From NCBI RefSeq assembly GCF_000189635.1, contig NW_002476534.1:620001-684000 (forward strand): a stretch of DNA of 64,000 nt. Direction: 5' to 3'. This DNA comes from Tetrahymena thermophila SB210. Its lineage: Eukaryota; Ciliophora; Oligohymenophorea; Hymenostomatida; Tetrahymenidae. The notes under the pieces were generated by a model that was not told the origin of the DNA, searched no databases, and saw only the letters and a program-made list of their open reading frames with translations. The translations under genes and the position numbers were made by a program. Within the stretch, counting starts at the first letter, position 1. Every line of letters starts with the position of its first letter. This document shows positions 28,560 through 41,283 of the stretch, piece after piece.

Positions 28560-28879
28560 AATAGGTTTTTTGATCAAAAAAAGATGCTTTTTTTTATTTA
28601 TGAATATTTGCTAACATTTAAAAACTTCTCTTTTTTACAATATTGTAATATCTCATAATTTTAATAAAGTAACTAAGCAGATAAAAAATAGCTAAGAAAT
28701 AAAGATAGTGATTAAATTAATTTATTTTAGAAATATTTTATCAATATCTTTGAATTTAATCAAAAAAATAAATTTTATTGATTTATTTTATTTATTTTTA
28801 ATTATAATTGATATAGATACTTAAAATTAAATATTGATTGATTTAATCCAAACCTTCTATTCTAAATTTTTTATCGATA

Positions 28880-29255
28880 TTTCTATCTATCTACATATCT
28901 ATATTTATTTCTTCAATCTATTAATACATTTATCTATCTTTACCTTGAAATCATTATAATTTTTTAATTTTATTATAGCTGTAAATTTCATTGAAATAGT
29001 TCAAGATAAATGAGAAAATTGCAAAAAGTAATCAAATTTCTTTATAATATAATATTTATATTCAAATAGATATTTCTATCTATGTATGTATCCTTTTTTC
29101 TTTGTTCAATCTATTAATACATTTATCTATCTTTATCTTAAAATTATTATAAGTTTGTTTTAATGAAATAATTCAAGTTAAATGAGAAAATTGCAAAAAG
29201 TAATAAAATTTCTTTTAATAATTTATTTTTATTCAAATGGTTGAATATATTTTTG
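28880..29255. repeat. Local tandem duplication, ~190-bp period
   Basis: The words caatctattaatacatttatctatcttta and gagaaaattgcaaaaagtaat each occur twice about 190 bases apart in the same order, starting with ctat-repeat tracts. Later units have one copy, so the doubling is private to unit 1. Confidence 0.75.
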
Positions 29256-29514
29256 CAAAAAGAAAAAAATTTATATCATATTTATTGATTATATTTATAT
29301 AAATTATAATATTCCTTATAATATAAAAAGAAACTATCGTTTATTCATATTTAAGTTAAAAACAGCTTTCATTTTAATTTATAGTTTAGAAATTAAATAA
29401 TCTAAGGAAAATTAAGAAATACAAACAAATTTGAAATTTTTTTTACAAATATACAGAATTTACAAGGAGTTTGATCCTCAAAACTTTCATTTAAAATGAT
29501 TTTGAATGTTTCAA

Positions 29515-29960
29515 TACTCTAAAAAAATTCTACTTTACTTCATTAGTAAAAAATACTTATAATTATAATTTAGCTTAAATTTAAATAAAAAATAACTTTA
29601 GTAATAGAAATAAAAGTATTTCCCTGTATAAAAAAAAGAAAGAATACTAGGCATTATAATTTTCAAAAGAAGTGATAACAATATCAGGAATATTTCTTAG
29701 AAAACAAAGATTTACTAAATATATAGGTATGTTACTTTTATTCAATAAAATCACAATTCCTATCCTCTCTAAGTAAATCAGATGAATTAATCAAATTTTA
29801 AGTGAAGGAGAGTAGTGAAACTTTATGTATGAATCTATCAACAAAATATTTCAATTATTTACTTCAGCTATATCAAAATTATAGAATAAGAAAAGTAGTA
29901 AAATATTTATTTAAAATAATAATAATAGCAGATAAAAAGTTAAATATATCAATCACTTCT
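29515..29960 (+). pseudogene. Decayed YHN-family exon 1 (unit 1)
   Basis: Aligns with the middle and end of exon 1 of the intact copies: the tract around 29,700-29,870 corresponds to the N-T-M-T-D-Y-L block, S-Y-S-D-E-A and V-K-E. It has no family start, no exon 2, and several small indels. Equivalent relics occur at 36.1, 44.0 and 48.9 kb, so it predates the tandem amplification. Confidence 0.7.
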
Positions 29961-31136
29961 TAAAATTAAAATATTTATTTTCAATTTATTTTAATAAAAT
30001 TACTAAAAAAATATTTTATTTGTCAAAATTATTAGAAAGCAATTATTTTAATTTTCTATTCATTTTTCATCAGTAATTATCAACAATAGTATAAAATATT
30101 TTTTTATTTCAAAATTCAAAATAATAAAAATAAATTTTAAATTGATCAATAGCATAATGAGCTATCTGTTAAATTCCATTTTGTTTTATATTACTAACAA
30201 TAATTTGATTTAAACCTAAAAATATAAAATAACTTACATTATTCTGAAAAAAAAAATATTTGTAAGAATAAATTTGCCTATTTCAATAACTAATTTAAAT
30301 ATTATTAATAATTTAAAGACCATAAAATAAAATACTAATTAAAATTATTTTTTTGATAAAATAAATATTCAGCTTCAAATAAATTCTTTTTAAAATTAAA
30401 TTTATTTCAATAAATAATTATCTCTTCATGTTTATTTACATATTTTTCATATTAGAAGGGAAAAAAATTTTATATTTGTAAATTCTCATAATAATAAGTT
30501 CCTACTTTTTCCTAAAATATTAAGCCACACTAAGCTCTCATTAAATTTGAAAAAGGGGTTGATGAGAAACTTCCTTTTTCAATTAATAGTTTGGTAATTA
30601 TTAATGATAAATAATAAATTTACTCAATCTAAAAGCATAGAATTTAATAAAATAACTAAAAATATTTACTCAATCTAAAAGCATAGAATTTAAATAAAAT
30701 AACTAAAAATATGCTGATATTTGAGAATATATCTAATTTAAATATATTTTTAATTAATTTAATCTAATTATCTATTAGAATTTCTAATTTTCATTAAATA
30801 CATTTATCAAAATCTAATCTAATTTTCTCAAAACGAATTATTTCTTTTACAATAAACATAAAATACTCAAAAAAGGAAAATTTGGACTCTTTAAATAAAT
30901 AATTAGTTATAAAGAGCGGATGAAAGACGAAATAAATCTATTTTTAATGCTATTTCATTTAAAAAATATTTATTGACTTAAAATTAAAACACTTTTTATT
31001 TTTATAAAAAACTTTAAAAATTATTTTTCTAATTAATTTCATTTGGTTTATCAAATTTTCAAAATTTAAAATGTAAATAAATTTATTTTCATAAGAAATT
31101 TGAAAAAAAAACATGAACTTAAGATTAAGAAAATGA
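29961..31136. other. Spacer within unit 1
   Basis: Non-coding unit sequence shared with the other units. At ~30,619-30,712 a ~47-base word (beginning tttactcaatctaaaagcat) is present twice in tandem, where other units have it once. Confidence 0.65.
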
Positions 31137-32187
31137 TCAAATAATTTATTTTTTTTAATCTAGGTCTCATTTTTTCATTTTTATTGGAATCTTAAGATTA
31201 CTAATGTGAATTATGTTGATGCTTTTTAAAATGATCTAATTCATTTTTTAAATTTGTAATTAATTGTTTTTATTATTGTCTAATATACTATATATTTCAA
31301 AGGATTCCATTAAATTTTTATAATCCTCTTCAAGATCATTAGATTTCTCACTCTAATTAGCCATTTTCTTCATTTTTCTATTAAGTTTCTCTATTTCTTC
31401 TTATAATTCATTATTTCAAAGCCTTTGTTTGATTATAAGCGACTTATCTTGCTCATATTGCTTTTTAGCTGCATTAATTTTTTGTTTAAGACTTAGGCTT
31501 CTTTATGATTGCTAGTCACTTAATCAAATATTTTTTAACTTTTATTTATGCTATTATTGCTGTTGCTTCTTTTATATTCATTATGAGTTACATTTTATAA
31601 GCTCACCTAACTTCCATTATTGACTATATTTTTCAAAGAATTGTTACAATTTATTGAGCTATTCTTGAGTAATGACCTTTTAATAGATTTTTTTGAATTA
31701 TTGAGCATAGTTTCTGTTTCTTGTATTTTTTTCTCCAGCTAAAATTTACTTGTTTTTATTTTCTTTTCATATAAGTATCTTCGCCTTTTTCTGTATCCTG
31801 TTCGTTTCTATCAACTTCAATGTGATGCTCATGACTCTTTAGTTTTTCTTATTTATTTATTTCTTATACTCTTTAAGATTATTTATAATTTTTCTTGGAG
31901 CAATATAGTTCTTAACTTTCCTAATAATTGTTGGTATTACCATATCTTACAATTTTTTTATTATAATGACTTTTAATTATTTAAGCTTAATTAAGAGGTT
32001 ACTGTTGTTATAATTGTTAAATGTATGGAACATATTATTCTTATTTTATTGTTCTTTTTTTTTTCTGCAATTATATTCATCTTCCTTAGCAGTTTCATGA
32101 CGGTCATAAGTAGGAATTTTATTTTTAGAAAAACTATGTTCAATTAATTCACTTTAATCAATTTATTTCTTTTCGACTTCATTTCCC
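31137..32187 (-). pseudogene. 5'-truncated copy of coiled-coil gene (unit 1)
   Basis: Matches the second exon of the intact gene at 50.5-52.7 kb, including the stop-proximal and coiled-coil regions. The first exon is absent. It has at least two single-base frame changes relative to the intact copy (one in the N-terminal half of the exon, near the N-S-N-P-H-N equivalent) and an internal deletion of roughly 170 bases that removes the R-D-P-S-N-E-Y to K-G-R-T-N-K segment and shifts the frame. Similarity continues upstream into intron sequence to ~32,397. Confidence 0.8.
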
Positions 32188-32411
32188 TATTTATAATAAA
32201 CATTTTATTAAATTTATAGTTTAATTTTAAAGGTTAAAACTAAATTTTAAATAAATTAATTTTAAAAATAAAATAACATAAAAACCAAAAATGAAATATT
32301 ATTGAAAAGTCAACTAATTTTAATAATTAACAATTTAAGAATTATTCCTCTCTAAAAGCTTCAAAAATAATCCATATTATGAAAACTCTCATATTATACA
32401 TAATTCCGAGC

Positions 32412-32625
32412 ATTTTTTACATTTCTAGCCATTTAATACTTAAAGAATTTAAAATTAAAAAGGAAAAACATTAAATTGATTAAAAAAATTCTGGAATTGT
32501 TCTATTTATCAAAATAATAAAAAAGGGAGCTTTGCTTTTTTTTTTTGATAAATCAAAAATAAAAATTAAGATGTTAATCTGAAAAGGGAGTTTTCCCTTT
32601 CAAATTTTGCAAAAAATTGAAATTC
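32412..32625. mobile_element. Partial MITE-like element
   Basis: Shares the left arm and centre of the 300-base inverted-repeat element at 36.8 kb (words ttctggaattgttct and ataaaaattaagat), but most of the right arm is missing. No protein is encoded. Confidence 0.6.
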
Positions 32626-33576
32626 TTTGATATTTCATATATTATAAAATAATAACTCTATCCCAGAGGGACTATAGGTCACATTTTTAAAAATTTTGAT
32701 ACAAAAAAAATACCTAAAATAGGTCAAAGAATTATTTTATTCCACTAAGTTCGCATTGTCAATATCTATTATATACCGAGGTTTATTTTTCTTCTAAATT
32801 TTATAAATACTCTTAAATCTAAAGATAAGAATATATTTTTTAAAATATTCACTAACAGAAATATTTGGTTTAACTCTGTAATATCTAAAAGAAAAAACTA
32901 TATTTCCTTTTTATATGAAAACCATGAATTAAAAATACATAATTTAATTAAGTGATTATGGTTAATTAATTTATTTTATAAGTTTAATAATTTACCATCA
33001 AATAATTTTATTTTATTGATTATTATAAATATCTAAACAAATTTTTCAATAATTTAGTAAAAAATTAGAAGTACTTCCTGTTATTAAAACTCATATTAAA
33101 AACTAAATAATTTTTTTTTTGTGCTTTGATTTCAATGTTTCATTTAATAAAAATAGATTTTTTAAAAGCTTTTGTTTAAATTTGTTTTGAGATATCTTAA
33201 ATTGTTTGTGAAGAAAATTAAAAAATAGTACATTTTTTACAAATTAATAGAACTCAAAAATAAGCTTTTTTAGAATGTTTATTTATTATTATTATTAAGT
33301 GATTAATGAAATTATTTACTATTTATTTCAAAGTTACTATTTTATATTTGTGTTTTAGTTGAGTTCTTTGAGTTGCAAAAAATTATGTGGTTTAAAAAAT
33401 AACATTATGATTTTTTTTATAATAATTATAATTTGTTTTATAAAGCTATACGTTTTAAGTTATTTTGTTTTCAAGAATAGAGAAGTGAATAAAATAAAAA
33501 AATAATAAACAACTATTTAACAATTAAATAAATAATACAAATAACAGTAGTGCTTAGCTGAACCTTTATAATCTTA
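32626..33576. other. Upstream region of unit-1 YHN gene
   Basis: Contains a less AT-rich word, tatcccagagggactatagg, near 32,660-32,680, then unit sequence and the CAA/TAA-rich leader just before 33577. No other gene seen. Confidence 0.5.
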
Positions 33577-34856
33577 ATGATATAAGAAGAAGGATAATAG
33601 AAACTATCTAACTAAATTAAAATAATATGCTAAGTCAATCCAAATATTTCTCCAAATACTTTTTCAAAAATTTAAAAGTAATGCTTTTATCGCTATATTA
33701 ACTCTCATGACTCAGGTATATAAATACCTACTTAGTAACAAAGTAAATAAAAAAAGTGCTTAATCCGCTAAATAAATAATAGCATATAAAATGACTAATC
33801 ATCACAATTTACTTAATATACTAAAGAATTCTATTCTAATGAATTCATTAAAAACTTTAATAACTAAAACCTGGCCTAGAAAAAGATGTTGTCTAAAACC
33901 ATAAAAAAAGAAAAAAGAACTACCTAATCATCATCATCATAATAAACTGAGATGACATTACGAAATGGTTAATTTACTAATTAATAATTGGTACGTACTA
34001 TGACAGACTATTTACATTCAATAAAACCGCAATTCTTGAATTTATTTTCAAGCTACTCAGATGAAGCTATTATGTTGAATGTTAAGGAAGGTTGCTAAAA
34101 TTCTCTTGAAACATTTGTTTAATAACTTTTTAGGAAATTTTATATAGCAGCAATTATAAAGCTAAAAGGCAAGAGTAAAATTTTAAGTTCTTTTTAGAAT
34201 AATAAAAACAAAAAACAGTTTAAGTATATTGAATTTTTAATAAAAAAATTTATAATCAAATATTTTGAATATAAAAAAATAATAGGAACAATAATGAACA
34301 GAAAAATAGATCTAAAGCTCAAAAGCAGAGCGAATACCACAATTTCAAAAATAGCCTTATGAATATTATCACTTAATTAGTTTGCCCTAAAATCTTGGAT
34401 TGTTTTGATCTTAGCCAATATGAAAAAAAATAATTAATTGAAGTAATATTAAGAGTAAGAGAAAATTCAGTAAGATTTAGACCTTCTAAAGGTAAGTATT
34501 ATTACTATTCAAATTTACACTATAACCTACTGTTCTTAAAGTATAATGATAATTGTTATGAATCAAAGCGCAATTTTATAAACCAGGACTTACATCTAAA
34601 AGTATTTAAGTTAGATGTTTAAGAATTTCAAAATGCAAATTTTATTGATATAGTAAAAGTTAATCGTTTGAAATCTATCTTTGGTTAAATAATAATCGAA
34701 TGTCTCAAGATTGCAGAAAACTAGATTTCTGGAAATTCTAAAAATAAAATTAATAAAATTTAAAATGAGGAACTAGAAAGTCGCTATTTTTACATTGGTA
34801 AAGTAAAGAAAGGAATATAAAAGTTATTGAGAGGTAAAAAAGTAAAAAGATTTTGA
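33577..34856 (+). CDS. YHN-family protein (array unit 1)
   Basis: Exons 33577-34223 and 34286-34856 around a 62-nt phase-2 intron encode 405 residues, the shortest intact member. Conserved blocks are KQCFYRYIN, KKCLIRQINN, a Ser run (TCATCATCATCA codons), YLHSIKPQFLNLFSSYSDEA, FRKFYIAAI, then exon 2 with SEYHNFKNSLMNIITQLV, LDCFDLSQYEK, VRFRPSKGKYYYYSNLHYNL, KVFKLDVQEF, SIFGQIIIECLKIAE and KVKKGIQKLLRGKKVKRF. Exon 2 is one codon shorter than in its siblings. It is close to the 41.3 and 46.3 kb copies, with differences concentrated in the linker. Probably soluble; function unknown. Confidence 0.87.
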
Positions 34857-36124
34857 TTAATTTGTTGTGAAAATATCTAAATAGTAATCATATAGTATTT
34901 ATTTATTTATTTATAAAAATATAGCATATAAAATTTTATTTTATTTTATTAATTATTTTTACTTTTAAATGTTAATATTTTAAAATATTTTATAATTTAG
35001 TTTTAAAGGTTAAATTTATTTAATCAATTTTTTCTCAAAGTAATTGTAAAAATCGAATATGTTACTTTTTGATTTTTACTTATTTGAGTTTATTAAAATA
35101 AACACTTTTTGTTATACTATGTTTTACAGTTTAATTTTTCTACTTTAAAGATTACTTATACTAAAAGGAAAAGAATCCTATCATATGTGAAATAATTAAT
35201 TAATTTGGCTTGCTTTTTTATAAATTTAAATGTTAAAATCCATGAATTTCTTTTATTAAAAAAAAGAAAATAGATAACTTAAAAAAAATATTTTAATTTT
35301 AAATCTCAATAATATTAAGAGATAGTGTTTTTTTATTAAAAATTTTGTATTCCTAAATTTTAGATTGTTTTTTTAAAAAAATTATTTTATAAGTAGTATT
35401 TTGATCAATAAGATGCAATTTTTTATTTATGAATATTTGTTAATATTTAAAGACTTTTTTGTTTTACTATATACTAATATCTCATTATTTTAATAAAGTA
35501 ACAAAGCTGATAAAAATATGTAATTAAATAAATTATCTCAATATTTTATGTATATCTGCGAATTTACTCAAAAAAATAAATTTTAATGATTATTTTATTT
35601 ATTCTTGAAAAAGATATTTAATATTACATATTTATATCAAATTTTAATATATTGTTTAATATTTGTTAATTTTAGTATAGCTGTAACTTTTAAGTGAGAT
35701 AGATAATCCAAGATAAATGAGAAAATAGTTGAAAACTATACATTTTCTTTGCAAAAAAATATTTTTTTTAAAACTGTTGAATATATTTTTGCAAAAAGAA
35801 AAAATTTTTTTTATATTTAATGAAAATCAAAAAAAAAATTATATTACTAATAATGTAAAAAGATGCTATTGTTTATACATATTTAAGTAGAAAACAGCTT
35901 TTTATTTAACTAATAACAATAGAAATTTAAATAATCTAAAAAAAATTAAGAATTACTAACAAAATTGAGATCAAATAATTTGAATTTGCAAAATCCTTTT
36001 TTTATTAAGTAAACAAAAGGATTTTATCCTCAAAGCTTTCATTTGAAAGAAATGGCTTTGAATATTTCAATATTTTAAGTTAAATATCTTTTAAAATTGT
36101 TTATATTTTAGCTTAAAAAAATTA
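34857..36124. other. Spacer between unit-1 gene and unit-2 relic
   Basis: Unit sequence without coding pattern; includes the approximate unit 1/unit 2 junction near 35,390. Confidence 0.5.
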
Positions 36125-36600
36125 GGAAAAAAAAGAAATTAGTCACAAAAATTTATATAATAATCTAAAATATTCTACTTTAATTCATTAGTTAAAAATA
36201 TTTATCACTAAAAATTAGCTGAAATTCAAATAGAAAATAACTTTATGACAATAAATAAAAATATTTCCACCAAAATAAAAAAACAAGAAGACTTACATAA
36301 TAATCTTCAAAAAAGCGATATCTATATCAGGGATGATTCTTTGAAAATAAAGATTTACTATATACTTTAACATTTTACTTGTAGTTAACAAAATCAAGAT
36401 TCCTAAATTTTCTAAGTAAATCAAATGAAGTAATCGAATTGAATATGAAGGAAAAAAATAAAATTTTTTGTATGAATCTATCAACAAAATATTTCAAAAA
36501 TTTTTTACTCTAGATAGATCAAAAGTATAGAACAAGAAATGTAATAAAATATTTATTTAAAATGATAATAATAACAACAGATAAATAACTAAGCATATCC
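36125..36600 (+). pseudogene. Decayed YHN-family exon 1 (unit 2)
   Basis: Same relic as at 29.5 kb: degraded equivalents of the YLxSIKPxF, SYSDEA and VKE blocks, with no start, no intron and no exon 2. Several indels break any frame. No function is expected. Confidence 0.7.
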
Positions 36601-36822
36601 AATCACTTCTTTAGCTTAAAATATTCATCTGAAATTTATTTTAGTAAAAAAATTTTAAAAAATATTTAAATGCCAAAATTATTAGAAAGCTATTATTTAA
36701 ATTTTATAATTTTTCTTTCATCTTTGATAATAAAAAATATAATAGATAATTATTTTTATTTCAAAATAAAAATAAAATAAATCGATTTTGAATAGATTAT
36801 AAGTATAATGAGCTAGCTAGCT

Positions 36823-37126
36823 ATACTTTAATCCCACTCCTTTTTTACAAGCCCAGCTATTAAATGCTTAAGAATTGTAAATGAAGAAATAACAGCATTT
36901 AATTGATTTAAAAATATTCTAGAATTGTTCGATTAATAAAAAATAAAAATTAAGATATTGATTTGAAAAGTGAGGTTTCCTTATCAAATTTTGTAAAATT
37001 AAAATTCTTTGATTAATAGAACAATTCCAGAATATTTTTTAATCAATTAAATGCTGTTATTTTTTGATTTACAATTCCTTAAGCATTTAATGATAGGCTT
37101 GTAAAAAATGTATGGGATTTAAGAAT
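36823..37126. mobile_element. MITE-like element with ~100-bp inverted ends
   Basis: Two arms of about 100 bases are reverse complements with few mismatches: ttacaagcc...ttaaatgcttaa on the left is answered by ttaagcatttaa...ggcttgtaa on the right, around a ~70-base centre. It encodes no protein. The same site in unit 4 (~49,625) is empty, so it inserted after the units arose. Flanks suggest a TA target duplication, as in Tc1/mariner-derived MITEs, but short AT-rich flanks make this weak. Confidence 0.8.
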
Positions 37127-38017
37127 ATCTATCTATTTCGAATTTGTTTTATATTAATAAGAATAAATTGATTTAAGACAAAATTAATAAAATAAATTAA
37201 ATTATTCTGAAAATAAATATTTGCAAGAATAAATTTGCCTGTTTCAATAACTAATTTAAATTTTATTAAACTTAAGAATTATTTGAAGACTTAAAAAGAA
37301 AATATTTTTTACTCTTATTTTTTTTGATAAATAAATAGTTAACTCAAAATAAATTCTTTTTAAAATTAAATTTATTTATTTATTTCAAGAAATAATTGTC
37401 TCTTTATCTTTATTTGCTTATTTTTCATATGAGTATGAATATAATATCTCTCATATAAAGTCCTTTTTTTTTTCTAAAATATAAAACTACATTAAAATCT
37501 TATGGAGTTTGTTTGAAAAAGGGTTTATGACAAACTTCTTTTTTCATATAATAGTTTATTAATTTTTAAAAATAAACCCAATCTAAAAGCATAAAATTTA
37601 AATAAAATAACTAAACACAAGCTGATATTGAAAATATATCTAATTTAAATTAATTGAATATATTTATCCATTAAAATTTCTAAATTTTTATTAAATACTT
37701 TTATTTATCTAATCCTACTTGCTTAAAACCAATTATTTCTTTAACAATAAAGTATATAATACTCAAAAATGGAAAACTTGGATTATTTAAATTAAAAAGT
37801 AGATATAAAGAGCTAATTAAAGATGAAATAAATATTTTTATAGTTATTTCATTTAAAAAATATTTATTAACTTAATAAAAAGTACTTTTTATAATTTTAC
37901 AGGACTATTCTTTTTCTAATATCATTTGGCTTATCAAATTTTCAAAATTTAAGAATAATAAATTTATTTTCCAAAGAAACTTTATATAAAACGATGAATT
38001 TAAGACTAACAAAATAA
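37127..38017. other. Spacer within unit 2
   Basis: Unit sequence shared with 44.7-45.4 and 49.6-50.5 kb; no coding pattern. Confidence 0.5.
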
Positions 38018-39233
38018 TCAAATAATTTATTTATTTTTTGAACTAGGTCTCTTTTTTTCATTTATATTATAATCTTATGATTGTTAGTGTGAATTAATGT
38101 TGATGCTTTTTAAAATGATCTAATTCATTTCTTAAATTTTTAATTAATTGTTTTTATTATTGTCTAATATACTCTGATTTTTCAAAAGAATGCATTAACT
38201 TTTTATAATCTTCTTCAAGAGCATTAGATTTCTCAATTTAATTAGCCATTTTCTTCATTTTTCTTTTTAGTTTCTCTATTTTTCTTATAGTTCGTTGTTT
38301 CGAAGTCTTTTTTTGATTATAAGCTACTTATCTTGCTCAGATTGCTTTTTTAGTTGCATTATTTTTTTGTTTAAGACTTAGACTTCGTTATGATTGTTAA
38401 TCACTTAATCAATATTTTTTTAACTTTTATTTATGCTATTACTGTTGTTTCTTTTAGATGCACTATAAGTTGCATTTTATAAGCTCACCTAACTTCCATT
38501 ATTGGCTATGTTTTTCAAAGAATTATTAAGATTTATTGAGTTATTCTTGCTTAATGACTTTTTTATAGAATTTTTAGAATTGTTGAGCACAGTTTCAGCT
38601 TCTTGTATTTTTTTCTCAGCTAAAATTTATTTGTTCTTCCCTTAGAATTTTCCCGTTTACTTTAATTTTTTGCTCCATTAGCTAATTAAGAGGCTGAGGA
38701 AGAATGCTATCTCTTCATAGATTTAGATTTATTTTCATATTAGCATTCACTTGTTTCAGTTTATATTCATTTGATGGAAATCTTTTCTTTTATTTATTCT
38801 TATATTTTCTTTTCATAGGAGTATCTTCTTCTATTTCTGCATCATGTTCATTTCTAGCAACTTCACTGTGATGCTCATGACTCTTTAGCTTTTTTATTTA
38901 TTTTTTTTTAATACTTTATAAGATTATTTATAACTTTCATTTGAGCAATCTAATTCTTAACTTTCCTCATAATTGTTGGTACTAATATATCTTACAACTT
39001 TTTTATTATTATGACTTTCATCTGTTTAAGCTTAATTATGAGGATTACTGTTTATATAATTGTTAAATGTATGGAACATATTAATCTTTTTTTTATTGTT
39101 CATTTTTCTCTCTGTAATTATAGTCTTCTTCCATAGTAGTTTCGTGACGGTCATACGTAAGAATTTTATTTTTAGAAAAACTATGTTCAATTAATTCTCT
39201 TTAATCAATTTATTTCTTTTCTATTTCGTTTTC
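38018..39233 (-). pseudogene. 5'-truncated copy of coiled-coil gene (unit 2)
   Basis: Close match to exon 2 of the gene at 50.5-52.7 kb. The first exon is absent. At least three single-base indels shift the frame (near the C-terminal H-Q-H-N equivalent, near E-L-Q-E-E-I, and near the L-E-K-K-I-Q equivalent), and a short stretch around the S-S-R-F-N-T-E-T segment is deleted. It keeps the internal segment missing from the unit-1 copy, so the two decayed independently. Confidence 0.82.
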
Positions 39234-41283
39234 CTATTTATTATAAGCATTTTTATTAATTTAATATTTTAATTTGAAGGCTTAAAACTAAATTTTAAAT
39301 AAATTCTAAGAATTAAATAATATAACGGCCAAAAATGAAAAAAAATTGAAAACTCTACTATTTTTAAAAATTAATAATTTAAGATATTATCTTTCATTGA
39401 TTAATTTCAAACAAAAAAAATACTATAATTCCACTCTAAAGGCTTCAAAAAATTAACTAGATTATGAAAACCCCCATATTATTTAGATGCCTTCGTACGA
39501 TTTTTATTAATTCTCTATAAAAATTAAATATTGAAAGGCTAATCAAATAGTAATAAATTATTAAATGGTATTGTGATATCAATTTAGGCTTCATGCCAAA
39601 GTAAATACCTTTTTAATCTTGAATAGGCTATGCTAATTAATTAAAAAAAATTTAGAGTACAGTATTAAAAAAAAGTTAAATTAAATTTTTAAAGTGTTAA
39701 TTAGTTTGTTTTTGATAATTTTATAAAATCTTTGAAATTTTTTTTTTACTGCAAATTTATTAATATTTCATTTACTCACGAATGAAGTTAAGTAATTAAA
39801 TACTTAGAAAATTGGCAAAATTTCAAAAGAAACAATTTAAATAATCCCCAAAAAACTTTTAAATTATTTTAATTAAATCAAAACACTAAATTTATTTTGC
39901 TTATTATAAATCGAAATAAAAAGATTTGATTGTAGTCAGTTATCTCAATTATTTTTAAAATTTTTGACTTCATACTGAAGGAAGTTAAAATGATAAAATA
40001 ATATTCTTTAATGGCCATATAATTAGAGAAATTATAGAATATTAGAGTGAATCAATTTCCTTTTTAAAATTTAGTTTATTTTAATTTTTTTACATATTTT
40101 TTAAAGGAATAAAAATATTAAGGGTTAATCGTATAATAATTATAAGAAGAGTTGATTATTTTGAAAGCATATGCAACATAAATTGCTTAAAATATTTTAT
40201 ATTACAGCCTTTCATTTATGATAATTTTTTCTATTTAATTAGAGGTCAAAGATTTATTTTAATTGCATTTATTTTTTGCTTATTATATTTTTACAAATAA
40301 AATTTTTTTTCATGATTTCCATAATGTAAAATTATATAAAATTTTGAAAATAACTTTTAATTTTAGCTAATTTTTATTTTCAAAAAAAAAAAAATTTAGT
40401 TAGTTTTAGCCGATAATTTTTTTTCCTTTTTGTTGTTATTTTGCATTTATATTATAAGGATTGTTATTTTTTTAATTCCTTTTTCGCTTATTTTGCTCTT
40501 TTCTAAATAGTATTTAGAGTTTATGTATTTTTTTATTTATTTTTTAATAGTATTATAAAATATAAAATTAATGCTTTCTTTTAAACTATAATAATATATC
40601 TTATATATTTAGTTAAATAGAATTTAGGTTTAAAGAGTATGCAATTGAATAAGCTTAATAATTTTAAAATGTTATTATTATAATTAGGTATCTAATAGAA
40701 ATATTTTAATTTTAAAGCTGATTAAAAGAAGATAATATATATCTTCTATTTTAAACATTTTATTAAAAATCTGAAATAAAAATAAATCTAACTTTAATTT
40801 TCTGCTTAATTTTATAAATATATTTTAAAGATAAAAATATTTTTTTAAAAATATTTACTAACAGAAATATTTGATTTAACTCTGTAAGATTTAATTTGTT
40901 TTGAGATATTGAAAATTGTGAAGAAAATTAGAAAAAAGTTGTACAAAATATATATTTTTTACAAATTAATAGAACTCTAAAAATAAGCTTTTTTAAAATT
41001 TTGAAATTGTTATTATTAAATGATAAATCAATTGATTTTCTATGCATTTCTAAATCACTATGCAATATTTGGTTGAATTTTTGAGTTGCAAAAAAATTGA
41101 TGTTGTTTAAAAAAGAAATTTTTCTTCTTCTTAACTATTACATTTTTCATTTAAAGCTATACATTTTTAAATGACTTTGTTTTCAAAACCATAGAAGTAA
41201 ATTAAAATAAAATAATAATAAACAACAATTTAACAACTAAATAAATAATAACAATAGTGCTTAATTGAACCTAGATAATCTTA
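39234..41283. other. Upstream region of unit-2 YHN gene
   Basis: About 1.3 kb (~39,490-40,800) has no counterpart in unit 1 and is AT-rich without coding pattern. From ~40,840 the sequence rejoins the unit consensus and ends in the CAA/TAA-rich leader before 41284. Confidence 0.5.

Noticed and set aside
36823-37126. Inverted repeat as a transcription terminator or RNA gene
   Set aside because: Arms of ~100 bases, a related partial copy at 32.4 kb and an empty site in unit 4 fit a mobile MITE-like element better.
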